A DNA stretch of 64,000 nucleotides from Nipponacmea schrenckii (GCA_030562195.1 JAUJPP010000007.1:20395769-20459768), one strand, 5' to 3'. Counted from the stretch's first letter, positions 10,380 through 20,830 are shown. Notes: generated from the sequence alone by a model not told the origin. Program-made: numbers and translations.

Positions 10380-12369
10380 AGATAGCTTGCCAGGCAAGGT
10401 AACATACGCCCACTGGCAGCATTGAATTTGAAAAATAAATAGAGCAATAACTCAAAAAACATTCACTGAATTTATATTGAAGTTAAGGGCAAAAACTCAA
10501 AAACTGTTCATGGAAAATTGTCAAATTAGAACTTGACCACCATCTTATCTATTTCAATACTCATACCAAGTTTCATCAAATCTATTAAAAAATTGTACCT
10601 TATTTTGCACCCACAAATATTTTTGACGCAATTTTACTAAGTCAAGGGCAATAACCCAAAAACCATTTGTTAAAAAAAGTCAGAAATTCAAACTTGACTA
10701 ATGTCTTATCAATTCTGATGCTTACACAAAGTTCCATCAAAATCCTTTGAAAATTAAAGCTTCTTAATGCAACCACAATAGAATTTTGACGCAATTTTAC
10801 TAAGTCAAGGGCAATAACTTAAAATAATTAATTGAAAAACTGTCAAATTCAAACTTGACTGAGGCCTAATCAATTCCAATGCTCACAACCAAGTTTCATC
10901 AACATCCTCTCAAAATTCGAGGATTTATTGCATCAAAACTAAAATTTTGACAAGATTTTTCTAAGTCAAGGGCAATAACTTAAAATAATTAATTGAAAAA
11001 CTGTCAAATTCAAACTTGACTGAGGCCTAATCAATTCCAATGCTCACAACCAAGTTTCATCAACATCCTCTCAAAATTCGAGGATTTATTGCATCAAAAC
11101 TAAAATTTTGACAAGATTTTTCTAAGTCAAGGGCAATAACTCAAAACCGTTCATGCGATAATTTCCATTTTCGAACTTGACCGAGATATCATCAATATAT
11201 ACATCTATACCAAGTTTCGGATAAAAACTGTAGCCTTTATTGTGGATACAACCCAAATTTGACACGTTTTACCAAGTCAAGGGCGATAACTCAAAAACCG
11301 CTCATGCGATTATTTCTATTTTCGAACTTGACCGAGATATCATCAATATATACATGTATACCAATTTCATTAAGATCGGATAAAAACTGTAGCTTCTATT
11401 GTGGATACAACCCAAATTTGACGCGTTTTTACTAATTCAAGGACAATAACTCAAAAACCGCTTATGCGATTATTTCTGTTTTCGAACTTGACCGAGATAT
11501 CATCAATATATACATGTATACCAAGTTTCATTAAGATCGGATAAAACTGTAGCCTCTATTGTGGATACAACCCAAATTTGACGTGTTTTTACTAAGTCAA
11601 GGGCGAAAACTCAAAAACCGCTCATGCGATTGTTTCTATTTTCGAACTTGACCGAGATATCATCAATATATACATGTATACCAAGTTTCATTAAGATCGG
11701 ATAAAAACTGTAGCCTCTATCGTGGATACAACAAATGTGGACGGACGGACGGACGGACAGGGGCGACGGCAATATACGTCCACATTTCCATGTGGGCGTA
11801 TAAAAATTGTGGATACAACCCAAATTTGACGTGTTTTTACTAAGTCAAGGGCGATAACTCAAAAACCGCTCATGCGATTATTTCTATTTTCGAACTTGAC
11901 CGAGATATCATCAATATATACATGTATACCAAGTTTCATTAAGATCGGATAAAAACTGTAGCCTCTATTGTGGATACAACCCAAATTTGACGCGTTTTCA
12001 CTAAGTCAAGGGCAATAACTCAAAAACCGTTCATGCGATAATTTCCATTTTCGAACTTGACCGAGATATCATCAATATATACATGTATACCAAGTTTCAT
12101 TAATATCGGATAAAAACTGTAGCCTCTATTGTGGATAAAAACCAAATTTGACACGTTTTTACTAAGTCAAGTGCAATGACTCAAAAACCGTTCATGCGAT
12201 AATTTCCATTTTCGAACTTGACCGAGATATCATCAATATATACATGTATACCAAGTTTTATTTAGATCGGATAAAAACTGTAGCCTCTATCGTGGATACA
12301 ACAAATGTGGACGGACGGACGGACGGACGGACAGGGGCGACGGCAATATACGTCCACATTTCCATGTGG
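10380..12369 (+). mobile_element. Pearl/Helitron-like element with tandem core and ACGG microsatellite
   Basis: Starts with a terminal 13-nt palindrome, cttgccaggcaag. About a dozen degenerate copies of a core unit of roughly 150-175 bp follow, each with 'aagtcaagggcaataactca', 'ttcgaacttgaccgagatat' and 'taccaagtttcattaagatc'. The array reaches a GGAC microsatellite (11739-11758) and the end sequence catgtgggcgtata at 11802. The core then resumes and a second, slightly longer GGAC run (12309-12333) ends the array near 12369, so the element or its 3' part is tandemly duplicated. A tandem core plus tetranucleotide run matches what I recall of mollusc pearl/CvA repeats. There is no protein-coding capacity. 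Confidence 0.75.
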
Positions 12370-13241
12370 TGCTGGGGAAAATAGTATCACGTACAGCATG
12401 GAAAAGTCGTTACTAATGGAAGCTTCTTCAATTCTACTGAAACACGTCAAAGGTCAAACCTCTACCAAAACCGACAAAAGGCAGTGTAGCTCATTTCAGC
12501 CTATCTCTCGTCTGCCTTTCCTGTAAAAAATCTGATACAATTGTGTATAATAAACTTTAAACCTCTGTGAACTAAATGGCCTTATCGATCCCAACATAAA
12601 CGGCAATTCATAGAAAAGCGAAGTCGTCCAAATGACATTGCCGCATTACTCGGAAAGAAGACGTAGGGTAAGATGTCCAATATTGGACCACCTAAGAACA
12701 ATCTGTCAGAAAATTAGAATTTGTAATCATACCAAGAATATATTGCACAAATCGTGCACTAAATAATACCTCATTCTGAAGAGCATAGATAGATACTTAT
12801 ATGATTCATCGAATACAACCCAAAAATGTAAATCAGGCTATCGGTCCAATATCAGAACCATGGTCCATATATTGGACCACATCATTCTTATATTGGACCA
12901 ATGGTCCAATATAGGCATGCCAATATAAAGATGCCGAAACTCTTGGAAATATGGAGGAAGAAAATGTGTCTTTAAGGGGAAAATATATTCACTTGTAAGT
13001 CCTATCAAGTTTGGTGATGTGATATTTACTTCAATTTAAGTTTATTATGTAGGCTATTGGTAAAATTCGATAAAAAAAAAAGTATATGTAAACCATGCAT
13101 AACTATTAAAATTCAAAATTGAGGAACATTAACTGGTCTACATGTTATGTGTTTGTTAAAAAAATGAAAATAGCCAACACAAACGAAAAGGTTAAGAGTA
13201 ATGAATTATGTCCTCATCAGAGACACTGCTTAATATAAAAA
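12370..13241. other. Intergenic flank of the DDE-OTU-PHD locus
   Basis: No gene is supported. Around 12670-12915 the palindrome-like word 'tggtccaatat' / 'atattggacca' recurs at least six times in both orientations. The rest is AT-rich. Confidence 0.5.
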
Positions 13242-14951
13242 TCACTGGCAAAGATCACACCGAAAGTTTGGATCCAATCCCCCTGCACAACTTGTATGTA
13301 CCCAAGTAGCACAAAATATACACCTCACCATCTCTTCCTTCCTTTCTTCATCACAGATTACACAAAACCAAGGATCTTCATCTAAGTCATCGATAGTGTT
13401 CTCATTTTCACTAATTCTGGTACATGTATTATTTTGAGTGGTTCGTCGTGGTCTGCATCCATTTTTCTGATTTTTTTCTTTTATTTGACTCGGAAATACA
13501 GTTTGGAGTTTTCGTTTCACTGATTTTTTCAATGATTTTTTTGATTTTTCTAAATTTACAGCCAGCTGATTTCTGTAAGGACTGTCTGTCAGAACTTCTG
13601 GTTTAGCTGTTCTGTTGCTATGTCGTTTAGATATTTTTGTTATTGGAGATATCATCGCCGGGGTAATATATCCATCCATTGCTTGACTCTTTATTTCTTG
13701 CCGAACAAGGCAGTCACAGTGGCCCGTGTTCTCACCAAGTCTTGTGTAAGTCAAAATTACTGGAGTACTATTACTTTCAACATATTTCAAGGTTTTTGTT
13801 TCGTCAATGATGATGTGAATCGCTTTTCCAATGACCTTAGATGTAGCTACTATCTCCAATTCGCCAATCATCTCTGTAGGTGATGCCATAGCAAATATCC
13901 TATCGCGGACTGAAGAGTGTATACTGTTTGGAAGATCGGCGTTAATAGTTTGCTCATCATAGCATCCATACTCTTTAACATTTGATAGTATGTAGACAAT
14001 TACCCGAGATAGGAGGTCATCTGCAGCACTAGTTTCTTCAGTATATAAAACTGGGCCGTGTATCCTTCCATGTTGGTCTCTTTCAGCTTCTTGTAAATCA
14101 ACAGCCCCACTCGTAACTATGGATCGAAAAAAACAACGTCCATCTGGAGAGGTTTTAATTACAGAAAGAGTACCTGGTAATGTATCGGATTGTAGAGGTA
14201 CAACGAGCGATGAAGTCTGGTTTAAATTTGGCTCCAGTTGATGAGGATGTTTTTCTGATGGTGTGATATTAACTCCCTCCGATGTTGATGGCATGAGTTC
14301 GGTTGGGTTCATTGAGAAAGGTGTATTTAACTGGACAGCTACATCTTGAATAGCAGTACTTGGGGGCATGCGGTTGAAGCTTGATTCTGCATTCTGCATA
14401 CTTTGGTTTAAATTTGGTTCCAGTTGATGAGGATGTTTTTCTGATGGTGTGATATTAACTCCCTCCGATGTTGATGGCATGGGTTCGGTTGGGTTCATTG
14501 AGAAAGGTGTATTTAACTGGACAGTTACATCTTGAATAGCAGTATTTGGCGGCATGCGGTTGAAGCTTGATTCTGCATTCTTTTCATCATAAACAAATCG
14601 TTCTGATGCAGCATAGTCAGCATCCGTAAATATACTCCTGTTACAAGACCATAAACCAGTGCACAGGAACCCGTTCAAGGCATTGGACATGGTAGCTGCT
14701 TGAACATAAGCTTCCCCAAAAAGGCGAGCTACCTGTTGAACGGTTATAGCTGTCTTCTGCGTTCTAATCCATCTATCGCAAGCTTTGTTATAGTAACTCA
14801 TCAACGATTTGTAGAATGTTCTATCTAATGGCTGCATACGATGGTTACAGTGGGTAGGTAGACTGAGCATAATGATCCAATTATCTCTTTCGAAATTTAT
14901 AGCTTCTAAATTCTTCGTGTGCGAAGCATGACCATCGAGGATAAGTTTGCA
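13242..14951 (-). CDS. Pogo/Tigger-type DDE transposase C-terminus fused to OTU-like and PHD domains
   Basis: Open frame of 569 residues with no stop, starting right after a TAG; 542 residues follow the first internal Met at 14870. The first part reads LILDGHASH, then PTHCNHRMQPLD about 36 residues on. These are the second and third catalytic acids of pogo/Tigger DDE transposases; the helix-turn-helix and first Asp are missing. A 60-residue Ser/Pro-rich segment (begins NAESSFNRMPP) is repeated in tandem. An OTU-like cysteine protease domain follows: SPDGRCFFRSI holds the candidate catalytic Cys (Met-numbered residue 246) and NTGHCDCLV the His (residue 384). The last 45 residues form a complete C4HC3 PHD finger (CVIC, CIFC, HTSC, CDLC). 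Transposon-derived nuclear protein or 5'-truncated transposon are both possible; an upstream exon was not found. Confidence 0.75.
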   Translation of the reverse strand, partial: CKLILDGHASHTKNLEAINFERDNWIIMLSLPTHCNHRMQPLDRTFYKSLMSYYNKACDRWIRTQKTAITVQQVARLFGEAYVQAATMSNALNGFLCTGLWSCNRSIFTDADYAASERFVYDEKNAESSFNRMPPNTAIQDVTVQLNTPFSMNPTEPMPSTSEGVNITPSEKHPHQLEPNLNQSMQNAESSFNRMPPSTAIQDVAVQLNTPFSMNPTELMPSTSEGVNITPSEKHPHQLEPNLNQTSSLVVPLQSDTLPGTLSVIKTSPDGRCFFRSIVTSGAVDLQEAERDQHGRIHGPVLYTEETSAADDLLSRVIVYILSNVKEYGCYDEQTINADLPNSIHSSVRDRIFAMASPTEMIGELEIVATSKVIGKAIHIIIDETKTLKYVESNSTPVILTYTRLGENTGHCDCLVRQEIKSQAMDGYITPAMISPITKISKRHSNRTAKPEVLTDSPYRNQLAVNLEKSKKSLKKSVKRKLQTVFPSQIKEKNQKNGCRPRRTTQNNTCTRISENENTIDDLDEDPWFCVICDEERKEEMVRCIFCATWVHTSCAGGLDPNFRCDLCQ

Positions 14952-14994
14952 CTACCTTGTGTAGCTGTAAGTGGACAGGTCACAATAAACCTCC

Positions 14995-16560
14995 AATCAA
15001 TTCTACCTCATCCGTTACCCCGTCACTCCGTCAATCGTCAATGCTACCGATCAAAAACAGAAATATTAATGAAATATAATCACAAAAAGAACTCAAAACG
15101 AAATTCTTACAAAGACTTACGTCAATGCTACCTTACAAAGTAAGGAATACTAGCGTATCTTTAAAAGAAAACGAAATAATGCGTCATTGGCTCAATCCGT
15201 CACCTAGTAATCAAATAGACGGAGAAGCTAACTCGTTCACATAATAACGTATGAGGTTGCCCTAGAAAGTACATGAATCTGTCTTTCGCTCTTGAAATCC
15301 GCCAGGAGCCGCAGTGGCTCAGTGGGTTAGACACTTGCTCGCTAACCTGAAGGTCCAGGGTTCAATCCCGGCAAAGGTCGAGATGGACTTTCGGATTTTT
15401 CAACCCGGTTTCCCCTTGTCAGTGATGCAGGTCGGAGGGACTGACATGGAAAAAGCGTCTACTCGTTCGGATGGGACAATAAACCGAGGCCCCGTGTGCT
15501 ACAGGCTGTGCACGTTAAAGATCCCTCGACGTTTGGAAATCGCAAAAAGAGAAGGCTTATGCCGCTGTCCCGGCAAAATTTCCCTCAATGCACACTACTT
15601 GGCGTTGCCCGTCTTCATTAGCCCATAAGGTGCAGAAGAGTATGACGTAAAACTCCATTCATTTCATTTTTCATTTCTTGAAATCCGCCGCTTCGCTGAA
15701 TCCGTCATTCAACCAATCCAATGACGGAGTGACGGGCTCACTAACGTGAATAACGGAATCATTGACGTGAGTGGCGAACTCATTGACGAAATGACGGGCT
15801 CACTGACGTAAATAACGGACTCATTGACGTGAGTGGCGAACTCATTGACGGAGTGACAGGTTCATGGACGTGAGTGGCGAACTCGTTGTCGGAGGGACGG
15901 GCTCACTGACGTACTAACAAAAAAAAAGTAGAGGAATCTGTCCGTCATTCGCTCTAGTTATCCGCCATTCAACCTTTGACGGAGTGACGGACTCACTGAC
16001 GTAAATGACGGGCTCATTGACGTGAGTGGGAAGCTCTTGAAATCCGCTGAATCCGCCATTCAACCCTTCAAGTGACGGGCTCATTGACGTGAGTGACGGA
16101 CTCACTGACGTATGAGGTAGCCCTGGAAAGAAAGGAGAGGAATCTGTCCGTCATTCGCTCTTGAAATCTGCCACTTCGCTGAATCCGTCATTCAACCATT
16201 CAAGTGAAGGAGTGACGGGCTCATTGACGAGAGTTGCGAACTCATTGACGGATTACGAAAGCGAATGACGGACAAATTTCTCTCCTTTCTTTCCAGGGTT
16301 ACCTTATATGTCAGTATGTGTTATTTCACAATTTGTACGGGGGGAAAATACATCGTTTTTTTGCATGACTTATTGACGTTTTGATTCAAATTCTACGTAA
16401 AAATTTGGTTTTTTATTTAAGAACTTATTAATAACAAAGGTTAGAAAATTGTACGGTAGCATCGACGTATTAATCGACACCTCTGACCGAGTGGCGAACT
16501 CATTGACGGAGTGACGAGTGACGAACTCACTGACGTGTGAGGTAGCCCTTACTCATAACG
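14995..16560. repeat. GACG-rich degenerate tandem/inverted repeat region
   Basis: Built from short words such as 'ttgacggagtgacgggctca', 'ctgacgtgagtggcgaactc' and 'aatccgtcattcaacc', repeated irregularly in both orientations. A longer module at 16105-16163 ('gtatgaggtagccctggaaa' ... 'tgtccgtcattcgctct') recurs inverted at 16257-16316 and in direct, more decayed form near 15245-15295. The region could be a foldback element with a satellite-like interior. It abuts the truncated 5' end of the transposase-OTU-PHD frame and is interrupted by a SINE. Confidence 0.7.
15304..15675 (+). mobile_element. tRNA-derived SINE, full length
   Basis: A 372-bp element whose 5' end is tRNA-like. The pol III A box is tggctcagtggg and the B box ggttcaatccc, spaced as in a tRNA gene. 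The body contains 'gacatggaaaaagcgtct' and 'cacgttaaagatccctcgac', and the tail consists of TTCATT-type repeats. A 14-bp target-site duplication, tcttgaaatccgcc, flanks it at 15290-15303 and 15676-15689, so the copy is complete and probably fairly young. A 104-codon open frame inside it is coincidental. A decayed relative lies at 20619-20830. Confidence 0.85.
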
Positions 16561-17540
16561 TCACTGTTTCAGCTGAGATATATAACGGTAAGTCATAATG
16601 AGTCATTGGTTCGTTTAGTAATTGGGCCATGGTGCATGGTATTACTTATGGCACAGCCAGTGACACCTGCCTGAAGAAATTGGATGATCTACATTTAATG
16701 AAAGCACCAGGACAACCTTATGTTCGAGATATGATAAAACGATACTACAGGAGTGTGAAAGACAATCCTTCGTCTCTCCAGAGGAAGGAACTGTCTCCCA
16801 AATTCCAAGGGAAACTTTAGTATTAGGCTGAAAGGTGTCGTAAACAACCATCGGAAGATTCATTTTAGTCAGAAAGAACACGTGTATGATTGCTCGCGGA
16901 CAAAATGTTAAATCCTTCGGACGACTTTCCCAAGAACAATGAATGTTAGGCTTTGTTCAAAGGTTTAGTTTCAAATTCCAAAGCAATATTACCAATATTT
17001 TTAAATCTTTAATATCAGCATCATGTGGCTTTTACAATGGCGGCTCATACGGAAAACATGAGCAGTTCATGGTAATAACTGTGTATTGTTCTCATTGATT
17101 TTAGAAGCCAATAAAACATGTACGGAAGTTACATTCATGCATGAACACATTTCGAAGTCTCTAAGATGTAATTCACTCAATAGAGAACGTGTTGATCTCT
17201 TCTTTGTAACCAGCCCTGATCCCTGAGCTTTTTCTGACCAAGAAGCAATATGCATATAATCACTTATGCAGCAGCAAACATAAAGGAGGTGGGGTGATGA
17301 TATTTTGAGATTGAGAAATTTAGCAATAGTTCCTACATAAATTTGTTTGAATAACCTCCTTGAAACTACACCCAAAGTGACAAGTTTCACGAACAAATCG
17401 AGGAATATTTCGCGTTACTCTGTTAATTTCGAGATCTCAGATCTAAGCGTTCATTTAAAAATTAACTGAATATAATGACATCCCAATAATACGTGTTGGC
17501 CTATAGGGATACCTATTATGAAAATATGCTACCTACATTT
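16561..17540. other. Intergenic sequence, nothing supported
   Basis: Several short open frames (for example 16629-16820 plus, 17067-17396 minus) lack recognisable motifs, splice support or repeat support. I could not assign a function. Confidence 0.4.
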
Positions 17541-17880
17541 TCATGTTTTCACCTAGGTGAAAGTGGGTAAAAAGTCTGGTATTTTTTATTTAAATAAAGT
17601 TTTTTAACTAAAAACTACTAGACTTTACACCCACTTAAAGATTTTAAATAAAAACTACCAGACTTTCCACCCACTTTTCACCTATAGGGTGAAATCAGTT
17701 TTCACCATGGTGGAAAATAAAGGTTTTTAAATAAAAACTACCAGACTTTTCACCCACTTTTCACCTAGGTGAAAATAGTTTTCACCAAGGTGGAAAAAAA
17801 AAGTTTTTCAACAAAAACTACCAGACTTTTCACCCACTTTTCACCTAGGTGGAAAATAAAGTTTTTAATTCAAAATAAAT
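17541..17880. repeat. Minisatellite with palindromic TTTTCACCTAGGTGAAAA core
   Basis: About four to five degenerate units of 70-90 bp. Each contains 'aaaactaccagacttttcac', 'ccacttttcacctaggtg' and a purine-rich 'gtggaaaataaagtttt'. The cacctaggtg palindrome is present in several units. It lies just downstream of the minus-strand gene at 17953-18893. Confidence 0.8.
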
Positions 17881-17952
17881 TTGAGCCACCGTAGACTTGA
17901 TTTCACCACTTTTATGTTTGATGTATGAAGATATTATTTGCTGTCCTATAAT

Positions 17953-18893
17953 TTATGTAGTTGGTAAAGTAACAGTTGAACTATATTTCCTATCACCTTT
18001 TGTCATTATTTTTTTATCACCAATAACCTTCGATATACTATCAATCCCCTTGCCAGTCGATCTATGGCTATTATGTGAATTGGGCCTACTAATAATTATG
18101 TTGTCCCTGTATCTGGGTGTGGTAACAAGTAGTATTTTCTTGTTCTGTCTAAAGAAAAGTGTTTGTGATTTTTCACTATTCACACCGATCATATCTATTG
18201 TTCGATTCCTTTTACGAACATTACTATTATTATTTTGTACTTCGCGTTTCAATTGTGAAATGAAATGTCTATCTTTGTCTTCCATTGTTAAATTGAGTTT
18301 TACCATTAGAGGTTTATTTACAGACACATCCAAATCTTTTTTGGCAGATTTCACAGCAGCATCATTAACATGTTTATCTCTATGTCTTGGCTTTAATTCT
18401 GATTGTTCAGCACCAGATTTCGTTGTAATTGATGTGTTTTCAGGCTTTTTTAACCTCGTTGGTTTGGCATGCAAACCCTTTCTGAGATCTTTGGTAATTT
18501 TATCTCTGGTTTGTATATTTTCGTATGCGAATGATCTTTGGCATTCTTTAATTTTCGATTTATAATCAATTTTTTGTGCACATCGATTTTGGAATTCTGG
18601 ACTATGTTGGTTTCGTTCTTTTTAAATAAAATATATTTTTTGTTGATATTATGATGAGTCACGGATTTCACAAACTGGTTCTCTGAAGGCATTTTCACAG
18701 AATAGTTCGAATTCTTGATATTAGTATAGTCATCCATTTCTCGTTTTTTTCGGAAGTCGGCATTATGCGTACTATCCGCCATTTTACTTTTACTGTTATA
18801 CGAGCTTAGAATTCCAATGACACTGAGTAAAATAAATAAACACACAGCAAAAACTATTAAATTGAAAAAAGATTTCATTCCATGTATCTCCAT
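17953..18893 (-). CDS. Signal-anchored Lys/Asn-rich protein with internal frame slip
   Basis: Not recognised. The ATG at 18893 opens a frame of 147 residues with a strong N-terminal hydrophobic segment (KSFFNLIVFAVCLFILLSVI), which is a signal anchor or signal peptide. A basic, Asn/Lys/Ser-rich region follows and ends at 18450. A second open frame, 17953-18474, continues the same composition in another phase and is open upstream to about 18610. A one-base slip or an unrecognised small intron between 18610 and 18450 would join them into about 310 residues. A splice acceptor-like ttcag just upstream of the ATG (near 18943) suggests a 5' UTR intron. The composition resembles the larger secreted proteins on the same strand. 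Confidence 0.5.
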
Positions 18894-20618
18894 ATTTTAA
18901 GATATTCGATAGTTTACGATCTTCTTTCTTCATATTACATCTGAAATGGAAAAAAAAAACAAAATGAGATGAATTTTGAAGTTTACGCCCAATGGCGTTT
19001 CTTTAAAACATAAGGTGTGGTCCAAGTCACAAACACCATTATTTATACGTCTTATCTTACTAAAAACAGAAGAACCAGAAGTACAACTAAATGACATATC
19101 ATAAAAAAGAAAATTTGGTTATATAGACCATCATGGTAAAATCACCAGCCTATAAATCACAGAGCATCCATGTGAAAAGGCGCATAAACGTGCTCTCCAA
19201 AAAGTGCAATAACGACTAGGACAGCAGATGTTCGCAAATAGCTGGAAATAATTGCAAATTAGAATTATTAATTTAAATTCCTAGCCTTATCTATAATATT
19301 GAATATATCTAAATTAAATCTTAATCTAAACGCGTTATAATAAGTCTCGGAGGAGAAAATCCCAACGAGGAAATGTAAGATTGGAAAGTGTAAGCAAGAT
19401 GGTTAGTAAAATTCCATGGTTGGTAGATGAAAAGTGAATGTCCGCATCAGCTTAAATCAAAACTTAAATAGAAATATACAATATAAATTATATAAGGCCT
19501 ATAGCTGACAATCCAATTGTACCATCTGCTTCCTTTATATACCTATATATCTATACCCATATATTTTTTATACAGCCCTACACAATCAATGGGTATACAT
19601 GACGTGTCAGGTGTATGTATCGCGAACAGCGTCATTTATTATTTACACGCTTTAATTGTTGTGATATGACCTGCCAATAAAAACATATGATCCGATAGTC
19701 CGATAGTGATATCACAATCCAACTTGCTTCGGGATACATTCAATCGTTTTCATAAATCAATACACTCCGACCACCACTTAAAAATTCCGTAAACTGTTTC
19801 TAGTTTTTAGAATAGATGTTTTGCAAAAATATACCCACTTGTATACAATCTTTTTTTTGTATCCAAAATGTTCCAAACATTCTGTTCAGCTACAAACACA
19901 ACCATCCACGACACCTTGACCCAAGGATATGTGAATAAAGTTTAATGAACAAAGATTATACCTACTATAAACACTTTCAGAATAATTATCTTCACAACAT
20001 TATTAACGAAACAAATTACTGCAGCTAACATCTAATAAACAATGTTTGCATAAAAACTGAGACATTCCTACTGAAGTCCTCCCAAAATATTAACCATTTT
20101 AAAGTTACTTTGGATATAAGGCTTCCATGGAAACAGTTAAATATATCCTCGAATACAATCAAAATTAATAAGATAATAATGGTGTTATTCTTTTCACTTA
20201 GATTAAAATTGTTGAAATAATCAGTTGTTAAACTAAGCCAATAATCTCTTTTACATAAAAGGCCGATTTATGTTTGGGAACGGGAGGTAACTTAGTGTTC
20301 ATGTTATATTGACACTAAACCTATCTGCGTAACTTCCAATTATTTTTGTAGACCCTTAACGTTAGTGAAACTTTATTAATTCTCGGTCAGAAGGTATCAG
20401 TCCCATTGATAATTGTATATAAATTTCATCACGCGTATCTAAAGATGAATCAAAACCATGGATAGGCCCTATTTGTTTTGACACACCCTAGTTACATCAG
20501 ATATTAGAAAACTATTTTTTTATGATTTAATTTTATATCCATTTCGCATGATGGAGCAATAACTGTACTTTGTTGATAAAATACAAGTACAGACCGAACT
20601 AGGAAGAGCCCGAAATAT
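18894..20618. other. Intergenic sequence
   Basis: AT-rich; no coding, RNA or repeat feature could be supported apart from the possible 5' UTR of the minus-strand gene at 17953-18893. Confidence 0.4.
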
Positions 20619-20830
20619 ACCACCGGGTGTTTCAGTCTGGTTTCTTTTCTCTCAAAGAATAGAAGGGGATCGACATGAAAAAGCACCGAGTTGCTTAGAC
20701 GGGACAATAAAGCGTCTCGCTGTTACCTCATTACAAACTGTATTGCGTTGTTGGCATCTTAAAACCAACAATGTGGATGAAGTAGACCATAGACTTATTA
20801 AACCAATTCATTTCATTTTTACATAAATCC
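20619..20830 (+). mobile_element. Decayed SINE fragment (3' part)
   Basis: Matches the body and tail of the SINE at 15304-15675. 'ggggatcgacatgaaaaagc' parallels 'gggactgacatggaaaaagc', 'gggacaataaagcg' parallels 'gggacaataaaccg', and both end in 'caattcatttcattttt'/'ccattcatttcattttt'. The tRNA-like head is missing or unrecognisable. Confidence 0.7.

Larger units (their letters stand above)
8621..10554. repeat. Tandem segmental duplication, copy 2
   Basis: Second copy of the unit at 6686-8620, differing only at scattered bases and one- or two-base indels. On its right side the pearl-like element continues into a complete tandem core, so this copy retains the ancestral right flank. The breakpoint in copy 1 falls inside that element. 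Only a few bases of microhomology (ttatt) are seen at the junction. Confidence 0.9.

Noticed and set aside
10380..12369. Spaced direct repeats considered as a CRISPR-like array
   Set aside because: The units are contiguous degenerate tandem repeats in animal DNA without unique spacers, and they end in a microsatellite.
15304..15375. Possible tRNA gene (A and B boxes)
   Set aside because: It is the head of a 372-bp SINE with a target duplication; I could not fold a convincing acceptor stem or anticodon arm.
15314..15628. 104-codon open frame
   Set aside because: It lies wholly inside the SINE and covers its tRNA-like head; SINEs do not encode protein.
16629..17396. Two short open frames, one on each strand
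   Set aside because: No motif, no splice context and no duplicate elsewhere in the window. Kept as unassigned sequence.
17897..18565. 222-codon plus-strand open frame rich in Leu/Ser
   Set aside because: Antisense of the Lys/Asn-rich minus-strand gene, which has a real ATG and leader. Hydrophobic antisense frames are expected opposite Lys/Asn-rich coding DNA.
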